Of a DNA stretch of 44,163 nt, positions 32,800 through 41,279 are shown piece after piece (position 1 is the first letter of the stretch; each line of letters starts with the position of its first letter). The DNA comes from a bacterium (lineage in GTDB: Bacteria > Planctomycetota > Planctomycetia > Pirellulales > Pirellulaceae), in the NCBI GenBank assembly GCA_024743355.1, contig JANSWS010000016.1, forward strand, positions 1 to 44,163. Direction: 5' to 3'. The position numbers and the translations under genes are program-made. The notes under the pieces were generated by a model. It was not told the DNA's origin, did not search any database, and worked only from the letters and a program-made list of their open reading frames with translations.

Positions 32800-33267
32800 T
32801 TAGGAATCGCTGTAACCAGGCGCTGACACGGGGGCTTCAGTGAGCAACTGCCGCAGTTGATCGATGTCTGATTGCCAGTCAGCGTAGTTGGTATCCGCGC
32901 CTTCCAGTCGCTTCCGCAGTTTTTCGCTCAATTCGTAGATGGGCAGCCATTGGCTTTCGGTGAGATCTGTATCGGCGGCAATCTCGGGTGCCCAGGCGAT
33001 CAGATCTCTCAATTCGCTGCGGTTGCGCTCCAGATCTTCGCTGTCGAGTTCTCCGTCAAGCAAGCCTTGATAGCGCTGGTCCATTTTGTGGGCGGCATCC
33101 ATCAGGTTTGCCGGCCAATGCGGAGGTACATAATGATCGGCGTCGTGCAGGGATTCTTGCTCCTGTCCACAACCGAGGAACAACAAAAAAAACAGGCATG
33201 CGAAGTAGCTTTGAGTCGCTCGTGAGGCTACGAGACGCGTGGGCCACGAAGATCTAGTCGGCTTCAT
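32800..33267 (-). CDS. small lipoprotein of unknown function
   Basis: A 155-residue protein with a basic N-region and a lipobox: FACLFFLLFLGC, Cys near residue 33. The mature part is acidic and helical (NLMDAAHKMDQRYQGLLDGE, SEDLERNRSELRDLIAWAPE, QWLPIYELSEKLRKRLEG, DWQSDIDQLRQLLTEAP). Its start overlaps the MoxR stop (ATGA, 33264-33267), so it is the last gene of the DUF58 - transglutaminase-like - MoxR operon. Probably an envelope-anchored helper of that system; no family recognised. Confidence 0.8.
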   Translation of the reverse strand: MKPTRSSWPTRLVASRATQSYFACLFFLLFLGCGQEQESLHDADHYVPPHWPANLMDAAHKMDQRYQGLLDGELDSEDLERNRSELRDLIAWAPEIAADTDLTESQWLPIYELSEKLRKRLEGADTNYADWQSDIDQLRQLLTEAPVSAPGYSDS

Positions 33268-34232
33268 CGGTAGGTCGGAACCTCCGTCGATTCGAGTATG
33301 GTTTTCACCAGGCTGGATGCGGCAACGCCTCGGGTAACCAAACGCACGCCGAGAACGGGCAAAGCCACGGCCTGAATGTCATCGGGAATCACAAAATCCC
33401 GGTCTTGCAAGAAAGCCCAGGCACGCGCTACCTGCTGCCAAATCAACATGCCGCGAGGACTAACTCCCAACGCAATGCTCTCGTGATTCCGCGTTGCTTC
33501 GCACAGCGAGACCAAGTATTCCTGCACAGGCTGTGCGACTCGACATGCGGCTACGACGGCTTGCAACTGAGCCAAAACAGAAGGCTGCAGTACATCTTCC
33601 GCTGCGGGAGCCGCGTTCGCTGAAGGCCCGCTTTGGTTCAAGATTGCCAATTGCGCCTCGCGATCCGGGTACCCAAACTCAAGCTTCATGGCGAAGCGAT
33701 CCAGTTGTGCTTCGGGTAGGGGATAGGCTCCATGGCTATCGATGGGGTTTTGCGTAGCGATGACAAAGAAGGTGGGGGACAAGCGACGCGATATTCCATC
33801 GATAGTCACCTGGCGTTCCGCCATCGCTTCAAACAGGGAACTCTGTGTCCGCGGTGTGGTTCGGTTGATCTCATCCGCCAACAGAATGTCGGCAAAGACG
33901 GGGCCGCTGTGGAACTCAAATTCTCGCGTTTTTTGATTGAATAGATTGAACCCGGTTACATCCGAGGGCAACAGATCCGGCGTGCATTGGATGCGGGCGA
34001 AACGGGCGCCAAAACAGCCGGCGATGGCTTTGGCAAGTGTCGTCTTTCCCAAGCCCGGCAGATCATCAAGCAGCAAGTGCCCGCCGGCTAGCAGACAGGC
34101 GATCACCAGCTCGATGCGATCTTGTTTCCCCAACAGAACGGAGTTCAAGTGCCTCCGCAGCAGCGTCAGGGCGTGATTCAGCTGGTCGCGGGATTCGCAG
34201 CGAGATTCTTCTTTCTCGGTCATGACAGTCAT
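33264..34232 (-). CDS. MoxR-type AAA+ ATPase
   Basis: A 322-residue ATPase. The start at 34232 overlaps the upstream stop by one base (TGATG); a frame open to 34463 only runs into the preceding gene. Visible motifs are Walker A LPGLGKTT (~57-64), Walker B DILLADEINRTTPRTQSSLF, sensor 1 FVIATQNPIDSHGAYPLPEA, and LDRFAMKLEFGYPDREAQLA; the lid ends with SPRGMLIWQQVARAWAFLQ. MoxR proteins act as chaperone-like ATPases, usually with a DUF58 protein and VWA or transglutaminase partners. Here the DUF58 and transglutaminase-like genes lie directly upstream, and a lipoprotein follows with a 4-base overlap. Very complete for the family. Confidence 0.95.
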   Translation of the reverse strand: MTVMTEKEESRCESRDQLNHALTLLRRHLNSVLLGKQDRIELVIACLLAGGHLLLDDLPGLGKTTLAKAIAGCFGARFARIQCTPDLLPSDVTGFNLFNQKTREFEFHSGPVFADILLADEINRTTPRTQSSLFEAMAERQVTIDGISRRLSPTFFVIATQNPIDSHGAYPLPEAQLDRFAMKLEFGYPDREAQLAILNQSGPSANAAPAAEDVLQPSVLAQLQAVVAACRVAQPVQEYLVSLCEATRNHESIALGVSPRGMLIWQQVARAWAFLQDRDFVIPDDIQAVALPVLGVRLVTRGVAASSLVKTILESTEVPTYR

Positions 34233-36748
34233 CAATGTTGATCCTGGGATGCAAGGGCTCGACGAATCACCTGGACCGTCATCTGTTGCCAAACAATACG
34301 TGCGGCATGCCTTCCGGAGTTCGAAAGTTGTTGCGTGCCACCGAAGCAAATCTGATCCGCTTCCCCAAAGTAGCGCTGCAATTCCTGGCAGACTCGTGTC
34401 GGAATCCGTCGCATGGCGGTCTTCATGTGTTCGCGTGGAATGCAGCCCTGGGGCCTGGCGCAACCGGCCAGACGCAAGCGCTGATCGAGCACAAAACTCA
34501 CCCAGGCGACCCGCTTTCGATCACCCAGCCGCGCGATTACAGGCCACGTGACAAAACAAGCCAACTCGAAGAGCTGACGTCGCAGCAAAACGATCATCGC
34601 GGCCAGCAGACTGGTCGCCAACAGCCCCAACAGGATCGTGTTACGAGCTTGACGAATACGGAACCAAAGGCTGCTCGTGTAACGTGGTAAGCGATATCCA
34701 GGCGTGGGTTCCAAGGGGATCCAGTAGTCGTGTCCGACGTTGATTTCTAACCAGACATGAGCATCCTGAGGAGTGATGGCGGTCTCACCGTCGCGTTTCA
34801 ACAAGTGCCGCGGATCGGCATAGAAACCGGACACCAGACGTGTCTCATAGCCCAAATGCTGCAGCATGGAGGCCGCAGCCGTAGGGAACAGATAGCGTGG
34901 ACCACCGCCGTCCAGCAAGAAGCTTTCCAAGGGAGTCAGGGAAGTATCTTTCCCAGACTCTGCCGGCTCGGTGGAGATCTTGAATCGCTTTCGGATGTTG
35001 CTAATGACAGCTTCGACCTGAGGCCAACCCCGCTGGGAGCTTCCGGCGTAGGCGTGCGCCAGGGCCGCGATCTGCGACGAACATTCGGGACCGAGCTGCA
35101 AGTGGGATTTGCCTGGAGCACAGTCCTGCAACAGCGAAACAACGCGTTCCAAGTCGATTCTGCTGTTCACGAATCGGACAACCGTGTAGTCAGGTACCTG
35201 TTCGCGACCGGGCATGATCAGACATTCGTTGGACATTGCGAAGAAATCGGCCTCCGTGATCTTGTCGATACTCCACAGTTGCATTCCGCTCCGCGTTGGG
35301 ATGGTGGCCGAGCCATAGCGGGTGAATTTGGCGGACTCCTGCAAGGCATCCACGAAGGGACTCAGGGTGTTCTGCACCAGGCGGAGCGAAGGTTTGAACC
35401 ACACGCGATCGCCGAGTTCAAGTTTGGGTGGGACGGCCGGCGTAGTTTCAGCCTTGTTCGCGTCGGCAGGATTCGACCAGTGAATTCCATCGAAGTGACT
35501 AAATCTTTCCGCGGCCAAACGCACGCCGCTTTCTCCCTGCCAGAAGAACAGGGCGTTGGACTCCAGGTCTTCGACGGGAGGTTGACGTCGGGGCGCCTCC
35601 CGTTGCGTGGAGAATTCGTTGGTGTTGGAGCCGCGATTGGCTTCCGAAAACTGACCTTCATCACTCTGAGTCTCGTTGGGATTTAATGCCTGCGCACGTT
35701 CGACTCGCTTGTTGAACTTCGGTTCTCCGAATTCCTCACTGTAAACGTCGAACAGGCTGGGTTTTTCGGAATCCAGGAACAGATCTGTCTCCACAGCACC
35801 AAAGGATGTCGCGTGTTGGCGTGCCGCAACTAATGCCTGGCCATTGCCCACACCGTGGCGAGCAGCTTCGTCGTTGCCCGTCGTTCCGCCGCTGGTCGGC
35901 ATGATCTCGGCCCGCAGTTGGCGCAACACAGGGATTCGATCCGAGACGAGGCTGGTAACGACCAAGAAGACCGCACAGGTCAAACCGATGACCACCAGGC
36001 GATTGCTGCGGGTAGCCTGGACCTTAATCGCCGCGCAAGCTTCAACCTGCTCCCAATGATTGGCCACGAGCCATCCCAAGCAAAAGACTCCCCAGGCATA
36101 GGCGAAGAAGACAGTTCGGCTGTCATCGGCGATCAATGTGGTGAACAGTGTTAGAAAGCCACTGCAGACGACGGACATGCTGACCGTGCGTGAGTCTCTG
36201 CCAAGAGCCGCGGCCACCGAACCCCACGCCAATGAGGCGAGCATCAGAATTTCGGATCCATTTCCAAATCCGCTTCTGCGTGCAACGAAGTCCACCAGCC
36301 AAGGCAGGATCAGTGCAGCGGTGACCAATAGTGGGAACCCAAGCTTTGACAGCTCCATACCCCACCAAGTTGTTGCCTGCGAATTCAGGGCTGGGTCGCG
36401 CTTCCCGCGGAACTCTGATTGGGAGGATTCTCGGTTGCGTGGGATGCGACTCTGGACATAAGCGGCGAGTCCCAAGAGCAGAATGCCAAACAACGACTCG
36501 ACCAGCATTACCCATGGGCTGTCATAGTCTTTGCGGCGAAAGAGCAGGGTGGCAACGGCGATGACCGACATGATGAACGCACCTTGGCGGCGGCGAGTCG
36601 ACACGTCTTGCTTCCGTTGGGATTCTTGCTGAGCTACGCGTCGTACCAGGGGTCTGGCTTGCTTTTGCACTTCCGCTTGCGGCGCGGGTACAGCCAGTTG
36701 GTCGACGGCTGAAGAGCCCAGTGGTTCTTTAAGCTGCTTGGCAGTCAC
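34232..36748 (-). CDS. TgpA-like membrane protein with degenerate transglutaminase domain
   Basis: An 838-residue protein. The N-terminal ~300 residues hold several membrane spans (SVIAVATLLFRRKDY region, LLVTAALILPWLVDFVARRS, LGWLVANHW, VVIGLTCAVFLVVTSLV). A long extracytoplasmic part follows with a transglutaminase-like core at ~610-690, then another span (ILLGLLATSLLAAMIVLL) and a cytoplasmic tail. In active members the core reads GYC-x-x-FA, HAW and DPT. Here the Cys position is Tyr619 (GGGPRYLFPTAAAS), His664 is kept (DAHVWLE) and the acid is Glu680 (LEPTPG). It is therefore probably catalytically inactive as a transglutaminase/protease. The gene overlaps the DUF58 gene by 20 bases and the MoxR gene by one. 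Confidence 0.85.
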   Translation of the reverse strand: MTAKQLKEPLGSSAVDQLAVPAPQAEVQKQARPLVRRVAQQESQRKQDVSTRRRQGAFIMSVIAVATLLFRRKDYDSPWVMLVESLFGILLLGLAAYVQSRIPRNRESSQSEFRGKRDPALNSQATTWWGMELSKLGFPLLVTAALILPWLVDFVARRSGFGNGSEILMLASLAWGSVAAALGRDSRTVSMSVVCSGFLTLFTTLIADDSRTVFFAYAWGVFCLGWLVANHWEQVEACAAIKVQATRSNRLVVIGLTCAVFLVVTSLVSDRIPVLRQLRAEIMPTSGGTTGNDEAARHGVGNGQALVAARQHATSFGAVETDLFLDSEKPSLFDVYSEEFGEPKFNKRVERAQALNPNETQSDEGQFSEANRGSNTNEFSTQREAPRRQPPVEDLESNALFFWQGESGVRLAAERFSHFDGIHWSNPADANKAETTPAVPPKLELGDRVWFKPSLRLVQNTLSPFVDALQESAKFTRYGSATIPTRSGMQLWSIDKITEADFFAMSNECLIMPGREQVPDYTVVRFVNSRIDLERVVSLLQDCAPGKSHLQLGPECSSQIAALAHAYAGSSQRGWPQVEAVISNIRKRFKISTEPAESGKDTSLTPLESFLLDGGGPRYLFPTAAASMLQHLGYETRLVSGFYADPRHLLKRDGETAITPQDAHVWLEINVGHDYWIPLEPTPGYRLPRYTSSLWFRIRQARNTILLGLLATSLLAAMIVLLRRQLFELACFVTWPVIARLGDRKRVAWVSFVLDQRLRLAGCARPQGCIPREHMKTAMRRIPTRVCQELQRYFGEADQICFGGTQQLSNSGRHAARIVWQQMTVQVIRRALASQDQH

Positions 36749-38042
36749 GAGCGACCTCCAACAGCAAATCGTTCAACTGGTGAGAGATATCGGCGTCCAG
36801 ATCGACAAACCGAAACTGACTCTCTCCGACGAAGCGAATGTTACGTGACGGATGTTGAACTGAAACCAGAACCGAGTGGTCCGCCAGCGGATCGCCTTGC
36901 AGATCACTACCGGCAACCACAATCCGGCTGGCCGTAAGTTTCGTGGACAGGATTGCGGCGGACAGGCTGGCCTGTTGCACGTCGGTGTCGAGCGGGATCT
37001 CGGCCAGAAGCTCCCAAGCTCTCCGTCCGCCGGCGGCGCCTTCGGGTATGGCGAGGCGAAAACCGTCAACAAACAGGTGAAACGACAGGTGCCGGGCGAC
37101 CAGAAGATCGATGAGACTGGCGGCAATGCGGACACGCCAAGCCAGATTCTCGCGTGCTTCGGCGGCTGAGCCTTGGCAGCGATGAGTAAAGAGATGCAAC
37201 TCCAGGGCCTGCTGTTGTGGGCCACCGCGTTCGCAGACGATCAGTTCGTCTTGCCGCGCCGACTGCACCCAGTGAATCGTCTTCAAGGAGTCGCCACGCC
37301 GAAAGTCGCGGACTCCCAGGAAATCACCCTGAGTCGTTGCTCGCTGTCCCGTGCCAACTTCAGCCAAATGCGTCCCAGCGAATTCTACGGATGCGGAAAT
37401 GGGAATCAGCATGGGGCGTACGATGACCGGCTGCACGTTATGCAGCGCCCGCCGCGCGGTCCAGATTCCGAAGGGAAACGAGCAAGCAATTTTGGGTATC
37501 TGAACGGGATAGCGGCCGCGGTACTGGGGGCAGATCGGCAGGCGGTAAGTGGCCCGGCTCAATGGCGGTACGCGGGCCAGGCCCACATCGGGAACCTGGA
37601 GATCGCCCGTATCGAATTGGTTGTTGCCCAGCGGCTGACTCAAAAAGCCTTCGATCATCAGGCCCGAAATGGGAATGGGCAAGCGATTCTGGACTTGCAA
37701 CTCCAGATGGGAAGCGTCTCCTTCGTGCAACTCATCGTGGATGGGCCGCAAGTCACAAATTACAGTCCGCGTCGCCAGCCAAGGAAAACCCAGGCCGAGA
37801 ATGAGAATCGCCGACAAGCCTGCAGCCAAAGTCCAGCCCATTGGGCTCAGAAAAATGCCAACCAGAATGCTGACGGCAGTAGCCACCAGGAACCAGCCCA
37901 CGGGCTCCTTAAGCCAATATACGTACTTGTTTGCCCAGGGGCAGAAGTCGCGGCTGAGCAGGGAAGAGGTCTTGCCGCTTAGGCTTGCACCGGATGCTGC
38001 CTTATCCCTTCGCTGTGAGCTGTGGAATTGATTATTGCCCAT
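36729..38042 (-). CDS. DUF58 protein
   Basis: A 437-residue protein with two membrane spans (WFLVATAVSILVGIFLSPMG, LAAGLSAILILGLGFPWLA), a beta-rich section (DELHEGDASHLELQVQNRLP, YRGRYPVQIPKIACSFPFG) and the DUF58 signature GVRDFRRGDSLKTIHW followed by SARQDELIVCE. The C-terminal VWA-like part is typical (LELHLFTHRCQG, SFHLFVDGFRLAI). It is the first gene of the DUF58 - transglutaminase-like - MoxR - lipoprotein operon. DUF58 proteins are thought to scaffold MoxR partners at the membrane. A ribosome-binding site is weak. Confidence 0.92.
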   Translation of the reverse strand: MGNNQFHSSQRRDKAASGASLSGKTSSLLSRDFCPWANKYVYWLKEPVGWFLVATAVSILVGIFLSPMGWTLAAGLSAILILGLGFPWLATRTVICDLRPIHDELHEGDASHLELQVQNRLPIPISGLMIEGFLSQPLGNNQFDTGDLQVPDVGLARVPPLSRATYRLPICPQYRGRYPVQIPKIACSFPFGIWTARRALHNVQPVIVRPMLIPISASVEFAGTHLAEVGTGQRATTQGDFLGVRDFRRGDSLKTIHWVQSARQDELIVCERGGPQQQALELHLFTHRCQGSAAEARENLAWRVRIAASLIDLLVARHLSFHLFVDGFRLAIPEGAAGGRRAWELLAEIPLDTDVQQASLSAAILSTKLTASRIVVAGSDLQGDPLADHSVLVSVQHPSRNIRFVGESQFRFVDLDADISHQLNDLLLEVARDCQAA

Positions 38043-38174
38043 CGATGAATCATCTCATGGCGGAAAGGCCGAACTTAGCAGAATGTATTAGGCTCGATGG
38101 AGCCTGCAACTCTAGCTTGTAAGCGGGGCAAGCTCGACTTGCAGTCACCGAGAATTGGTCTTCACCATCCGACG

Positions 38175-38195
38175 AGCACGACTTCGTGTCGTGCT
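38175..38195 (-). terminator. perfect hairpin after the PEP-CTERM gene, terminator-like
   Basis: AGCACGAC (38175-38182), loop TTCGT, GTCGTGCT (38188-38195). It lies 35 bases beyond the stop of the PEP-CTERM gene in its direction of transcription. No T-tract follows on either strand, so a role in termination is uncertain. Confidence 0.4.
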
Positions 38196-38229
38196 GTCTG
38201 AAAGGAGCTTCCCCACCCCGAGCCAATAA

Positions 38230-38982
38230 TTACTTGCGGCGTCGAGAGCGAACTGCTCCGGCAGCGACGCAAATCAGCATCGCCAGGCTATTGGGTTCGG
38301 GGACGGCGGATCCGGTAGCAAATCGGAAGGAAGCTCGATCGAAATAGTCTCCAGCAGCAATCGAACCTGTTCCAGCATTGGTGCCGGCAATCGAAAAATT
38401 CACTTCATAAATTCCCTGGCCGGTAAAGCCAAAATTGAAATGGTCGTGGCTGAACGCCGTCTGGGTCCAACTGTTACCCTCGGCTGTTGGTACTAGTGAG
38501 GAAGCAAAGACCTGTGGATTGCCGAAAGAATCGTTTTGCCAAATGGCAAACTCCGAATCTTCGCCGGATACCTTAGAGATGGAGTTAAATGTCCAAGTGA
38601 GGGGCGTGGTCCATCCCTCAGACACCATCAGCTCTTCGGTGCCCATGCCGAGAAAGGGCTTGTCGGGATCCGAACTCTGCGGCAAAAACCATACAGGGGC
38701 ATCCGCCGCAGAAGCCAGGAAGTTCCATTGCGATCCGGCTGGACGACCGATGGATGGATTTGGAACGCCAATCATGAAGTCGCCAGGCTCATACTCTCCG
38801 GCGGGCAGAGTGCCGCCGCCAAACAAGCCAATTTCGTCCTCTGCATGCAAGTGTAGATGCAGGCCGCCATCTTCGAAGCCGACGCCGATATCAGCGTGTC
38901 CGGTGACATAAATTGCTGCGGAAGCGGAATTGACAATCGCTATCGACAAAAGAAACATCGATGCAATTCTTAATAGACTCAT
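38230..38982 (-). CDS. PEP-CTERM protein with choice-of-anchor-M-like domain
   Basis: A 250-residue exported protein. The start at 38982 gives a signal peptide (MSLLRIASMFLLSIAIVNSA) and has AAGAGGT upstream; an ORF open to 39087 is rejected. The mature part begins YVTGHADIGVGFEDGGLHLH, with HLHLHAEDE, and contains AFSHDHFNFGFTGQGIYEVN, which together match the TIGR03769/choice-of-anchor-M layout (GHxD at the start, HxHFNFxFxxxGxY near the end). It ends with a PEP-CTERM sorting signal: VPEPNSLAMLICVAAGAV then RSRRRK. In actinobacteria the related domain occurs beside metal transporters. It follows the DUF1559 gene after 53 bases, so probably forms an operon. Confidence 0.82.
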   Translation of the reverse strand: MSLLRIASMFLLSIAIVNSASAAIYVTGHADIGVGFEDGGLHLHLHAEDEIGLFGGGTLPAGEYEPGDFMIGVPNPSIGRPAGSQWNFLASAADAPVWFLPQSSDPDKPFLGMGTEELMVSEGWTTPLTWTFNSISKVSGEDSEFAIWQNDSFGNPQVFASSLVPTAEGNSWTQTAFSHDHFNFGFTGQGIYEVNFSIAGTNAGTGSIAAGDYFDRASFRFATGSAVPEPNSLAMLICVAAGAVRSRRRK

Positions 38983-39035
38983 AGCATTACCTCTTAGATG
39001 AATGAATTCGCTGATGCGTGATTTGGTTGAAACGT

Positions 39036-40160
39036 CTAAGGCACATCCACGGAGGCTTCGCCTCCGTTTCGTGATCCGATCGACCACCAGACAACGGGGT
39101 CGATACTTTCGTTGACAAATGTCACGTGACCGTCGACGAAGGCTAGTTGGGCGCCACCGGTATGGTTGCTACTAGCGGTCACGATGTTGGTTCCGTCATC
39201 TTCGCCACCATACAAATGGCAGTTTCGCGAATTGATCGGCATGACATGCATGTACAGATTGGCCGCCAGCGTCCAGCCCGAGATCCAGCCGCGTCCGTGC
39301 GGCAGCGAATAGGTGGGATCAGGCACGTTGACTCCATTGCAATAGCTGACCCAGTTTGGCAAGTTGCGATTTCCACCTCCAGAGCCTGCGCAATAGGAAA
39401 GTACTGTCGGCGGATGCTGACCTTGCATGGTCATTCCGAATGGCCCGCGGGATCCTTCCGCGTTATTGATCAGCCGCTCGGCAATCAGAGCCGTGTGAGC
39501 AGTTCCATCCGTGAAGTCACGGATCTTTATGCTGGGAACTTGCCAACGATCCGGATTCACCGGGTTGACCAAGGGCATGGCTCCATTGGATTGCAACAGT
39601 GCCGGAATTGATCCGTTGATGCCCGTCGTGCCCCGCACCCATCCCAAATTCCCCGCGTACGAGCCGGGTGCCGCATTGGCTGTGCCTAAGCTGGATGTGG
39701 CCAGTACGCTGTCCGAAGGACACAGAAAGGTTGCGATCCGAGCGGCCGCGGCATTTGCATTGGCATGGCTGCCGGAAATTTGTAGCTGCGTGTAGTCGGC
39801 GGCACTGGCAAAGCGCTTTGCGTCCGCCATGGGTTCAGAGAACTGGATCGAGTTGTATAACGGAGCCTGCTCGATTTGAGGCAGGATCATCGCCAGCCAA
39901 CTGTAGAATCCGCTACCCAAATGGGGAGTGGGTTGACTTGGTCCGGTTGTGGTAAGTGGAAAGGATCGGATCGCCGATTCATAATTGTGGACGGCCAAGG
40001 CAAGTTGCTTCAGGTTATTGGAGCATTGCATACGTCGCGCAGCCTCCCGCGCTGCTTGCACCGCAGGCAGCAGCAAGCCGACGAGAATACCGATGACAGC
40101 AATCACAACCAATAGTTCCACCAGAGTGAATCCTAATGGAATATTCCTTCGCTTATGCAC
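39036..40160 (-). CDS. DUF1559 pseudopilin-like protein
   Basis: A 374-residue protein of the very large planctomycete DUF1559 family. It has a type IV prepilin N-terminus: MHKRRNIPLG cut before FTLVELLVVIAVIGILVGLL with Glu at the +5 position (Glu15), then AVQAAREAARRMQCSNNLKQ, the DUF1559 hallmark. Later segments are also typical: STAL-like HTALIAERLINN, a C-terminal HTGGAQLAFVDGHVTFVNES and WWSIGSRNGGEA. The family is processed by a prepilin peptidase and placed in the envelope; function is unknown. It lies upstream of the PEP-CTERM protein. GAGGAG is found 13 bases before the ATG. Confidence 0.95.
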   Translation of the reverse strand: MHKRRNIPLGFTLVELLVVIAVIGILVGLLLPAVQAAREAARRMQCSNNLKQLALAVHNYESAIRSFPLTTTGPSQPTPHLGSGFYSWLAMILPQIEQAPLYNSIQFSEPMADAKRFASAADYTQLQISGSHANANAAAARIATFLCPSDSVLATSSLGTANAAPGSYAGNLGWVRGTTGINGSIPALLQSNGAMPLVNPVNPDRWQVPSIKIRDFTDGTAHTALIAERLINNAEGSRGPFGMTMQGQHPPTVLSYCAGSGGGNRNLPNWVSYCNGVNVPDPTYSLPHGRGWISGWTLAANLYMHVMPINSRNCHLYGGEDDGTNIVTASSNHTGGAQLAFVDGHVTFVNESIDPVVWWSIGSRNGGEASVDVP

Positions 40161-40524
40161 GAGATGAAACTCCTCGTCGGGATATCAAAAGGCGCGGGTC
40201 GCCCGCGGTGCCGCTAACGCACCAGACAATGGTTGGTCGGACCGATTACGGTGGGCCGCGCTAACCACGGGCGAGTCCGCATTTGAACTGGACTTCAAGC
40301 AAGGATCGCGCGGATCTTAGCGCCGCGCTTTTCTCCAATCCAACAGCCGCAAATGGCTATTCCGCCGACGGGGGTCAAGCCTCATGAACGACTTTCTCGA
40401 AATCTGGCAGGAACACTCGCAAGTGATGAAAACATCAACGCCAGGCTTGATTTCAGCCAAGAAATGACAGTTGCCAATTCGCGCAACGTCAAACGGGACT
40501 GGATTCAGGCCAAGTGCAAGAGTG
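40161..40524. other. intergenic region upstream of the DUF1559 gene
   Basis: 364 bases between the DUF1559 gene start and the end of the Cys/His-rich gene, both on the minus strand. A GC hairpin, CGCGGG (40193-40198), loop TCG, CCCGCG (40202-40207), lies in the likely 5' leader of the DUF1559 gene. A 27-codon plus-strand frame at 40384-40467 has weak support. No other feature. Confidence 0.5.
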
Positions 40525-41046
40525 CTACAGCCAAGCCAAGCACGGAGGGCCTCGCGCCCGAGTCGTCAAGGCGGACCGCGTAGAGGGCGGTAGATCGGCT
40601 TCGGTCAAGCTGGCGACCAAAACACTGTTAGAAAGGCTCGGTTCGGTGGGAGCCGGACTCTGAGCCAAGGAATAGAAGTCGCAAATCAAGCAAGAGTCGA
40701 CATGACTGCCCAGCTCGAGTACACCCGGTTCCGCGGTATGCTCAGTGCCCGAAGGATCGACGGTTGCTTTCTCCGCAGGCTCGGCTGCAACGTGGCAATG
40801 GCAATCGGACTCAGGGCTTGTATCGTCTAGAGAAGAAGCTTCATGGACATGCTCGTCCATGTGGCAATGCTGTGGGCACGCATGGTCGTGGTGGTGCCAA
40901 TGAGGCCCCAGACCTGCTGGTATTCCATACAGAACCAGCAAACAGATTGCAATCAAGCGTTGAGAAAGCACCACAAGCTCCGCACAAACGGGTGCGGTCC
41001 GACCGAATTTCAATCTATTCGCACCGCACATCCGCGTCAATGACAT
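40525..41046 (-). CDS. Cys/His-rich membrane-anchored protein, possibly metal-binding
   Basis: A 173-residue protein. The start is uncertain: the ATG at 41046 is chosen, with others at 41079 and 41112. It has one hydrophobic segment (ELVVLSQRLIAICLLVLYGI, residues ~22-45), then a dense cluster GPHWHHHDHACPQHCHMDEH with His-His-His, Cys-Gln-His-Cys-type spacing, and further DCHCH. A later motif, DSCLICDFYSLAQSPAPTE, with CxxC recalls the DUF2946 group of small copper-associated proteins, but I would call it only similar. The N-terminal segment may be a signal anchor or uncleaved signal. It diverges from the His/Glu-rich gene at 41280 over 233 bp, so the two may share a metal-dependent control region. 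Confidence 0.72.
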   Translation of the reverse strand: MSLTRMCGANRLKFGRTAPVCAELVVLSQRLIAICLLVLYGIPAGLGPHWHHHDHACPQHCHMDEHVHEASSLDDTSPESDCHCHVAAEPAEKATVDPSGTEHTAEPGVLELGSHVDSCLICDFYSLAQSPAPTEPSLSNSVLVASLTEADLPPSTRSALTTRARGPPCLAWL

Positions 41047-41279
41047 TTGAGCCGCTTCACTGAAAAACCCCAGCATACAGCCGGAGATGTCTCGCAAGGC
41101 AGCCGCACCCATCGTCCGGGAATCTCTACGGCATGGCTTGCAGCCTGGTTCGGCTTAGCCACTATTTTGCGAGCTGGTGATTCAAGCGGATGGACGTGCT
41201 CGGTGTTTCTAGTTTCTCGGCTAGCGAGTACGATTCGGCTTTACCGTTTCAACCTGGCACCAGCATTTGGAGTCCCACA

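Noticed and set aside
34757-35686. 309-codon plus-strand frame
   Set aside because: Antisense to the transglutaminase-like gene, whose operon structure and domain are clear.
37173-37982. 269-codon plus-strand frame
   Set aside because: Antisense to the DUF58 gene; no ribosome-binding site or family resemblance.
40384-40467. 27-codon plus-strand ORF (MNDFLEIWQEHSQVMK...)
   Set aside because: It has a G-rich stretch upstream and natural-looking composition, but is too short to support without conservation data.
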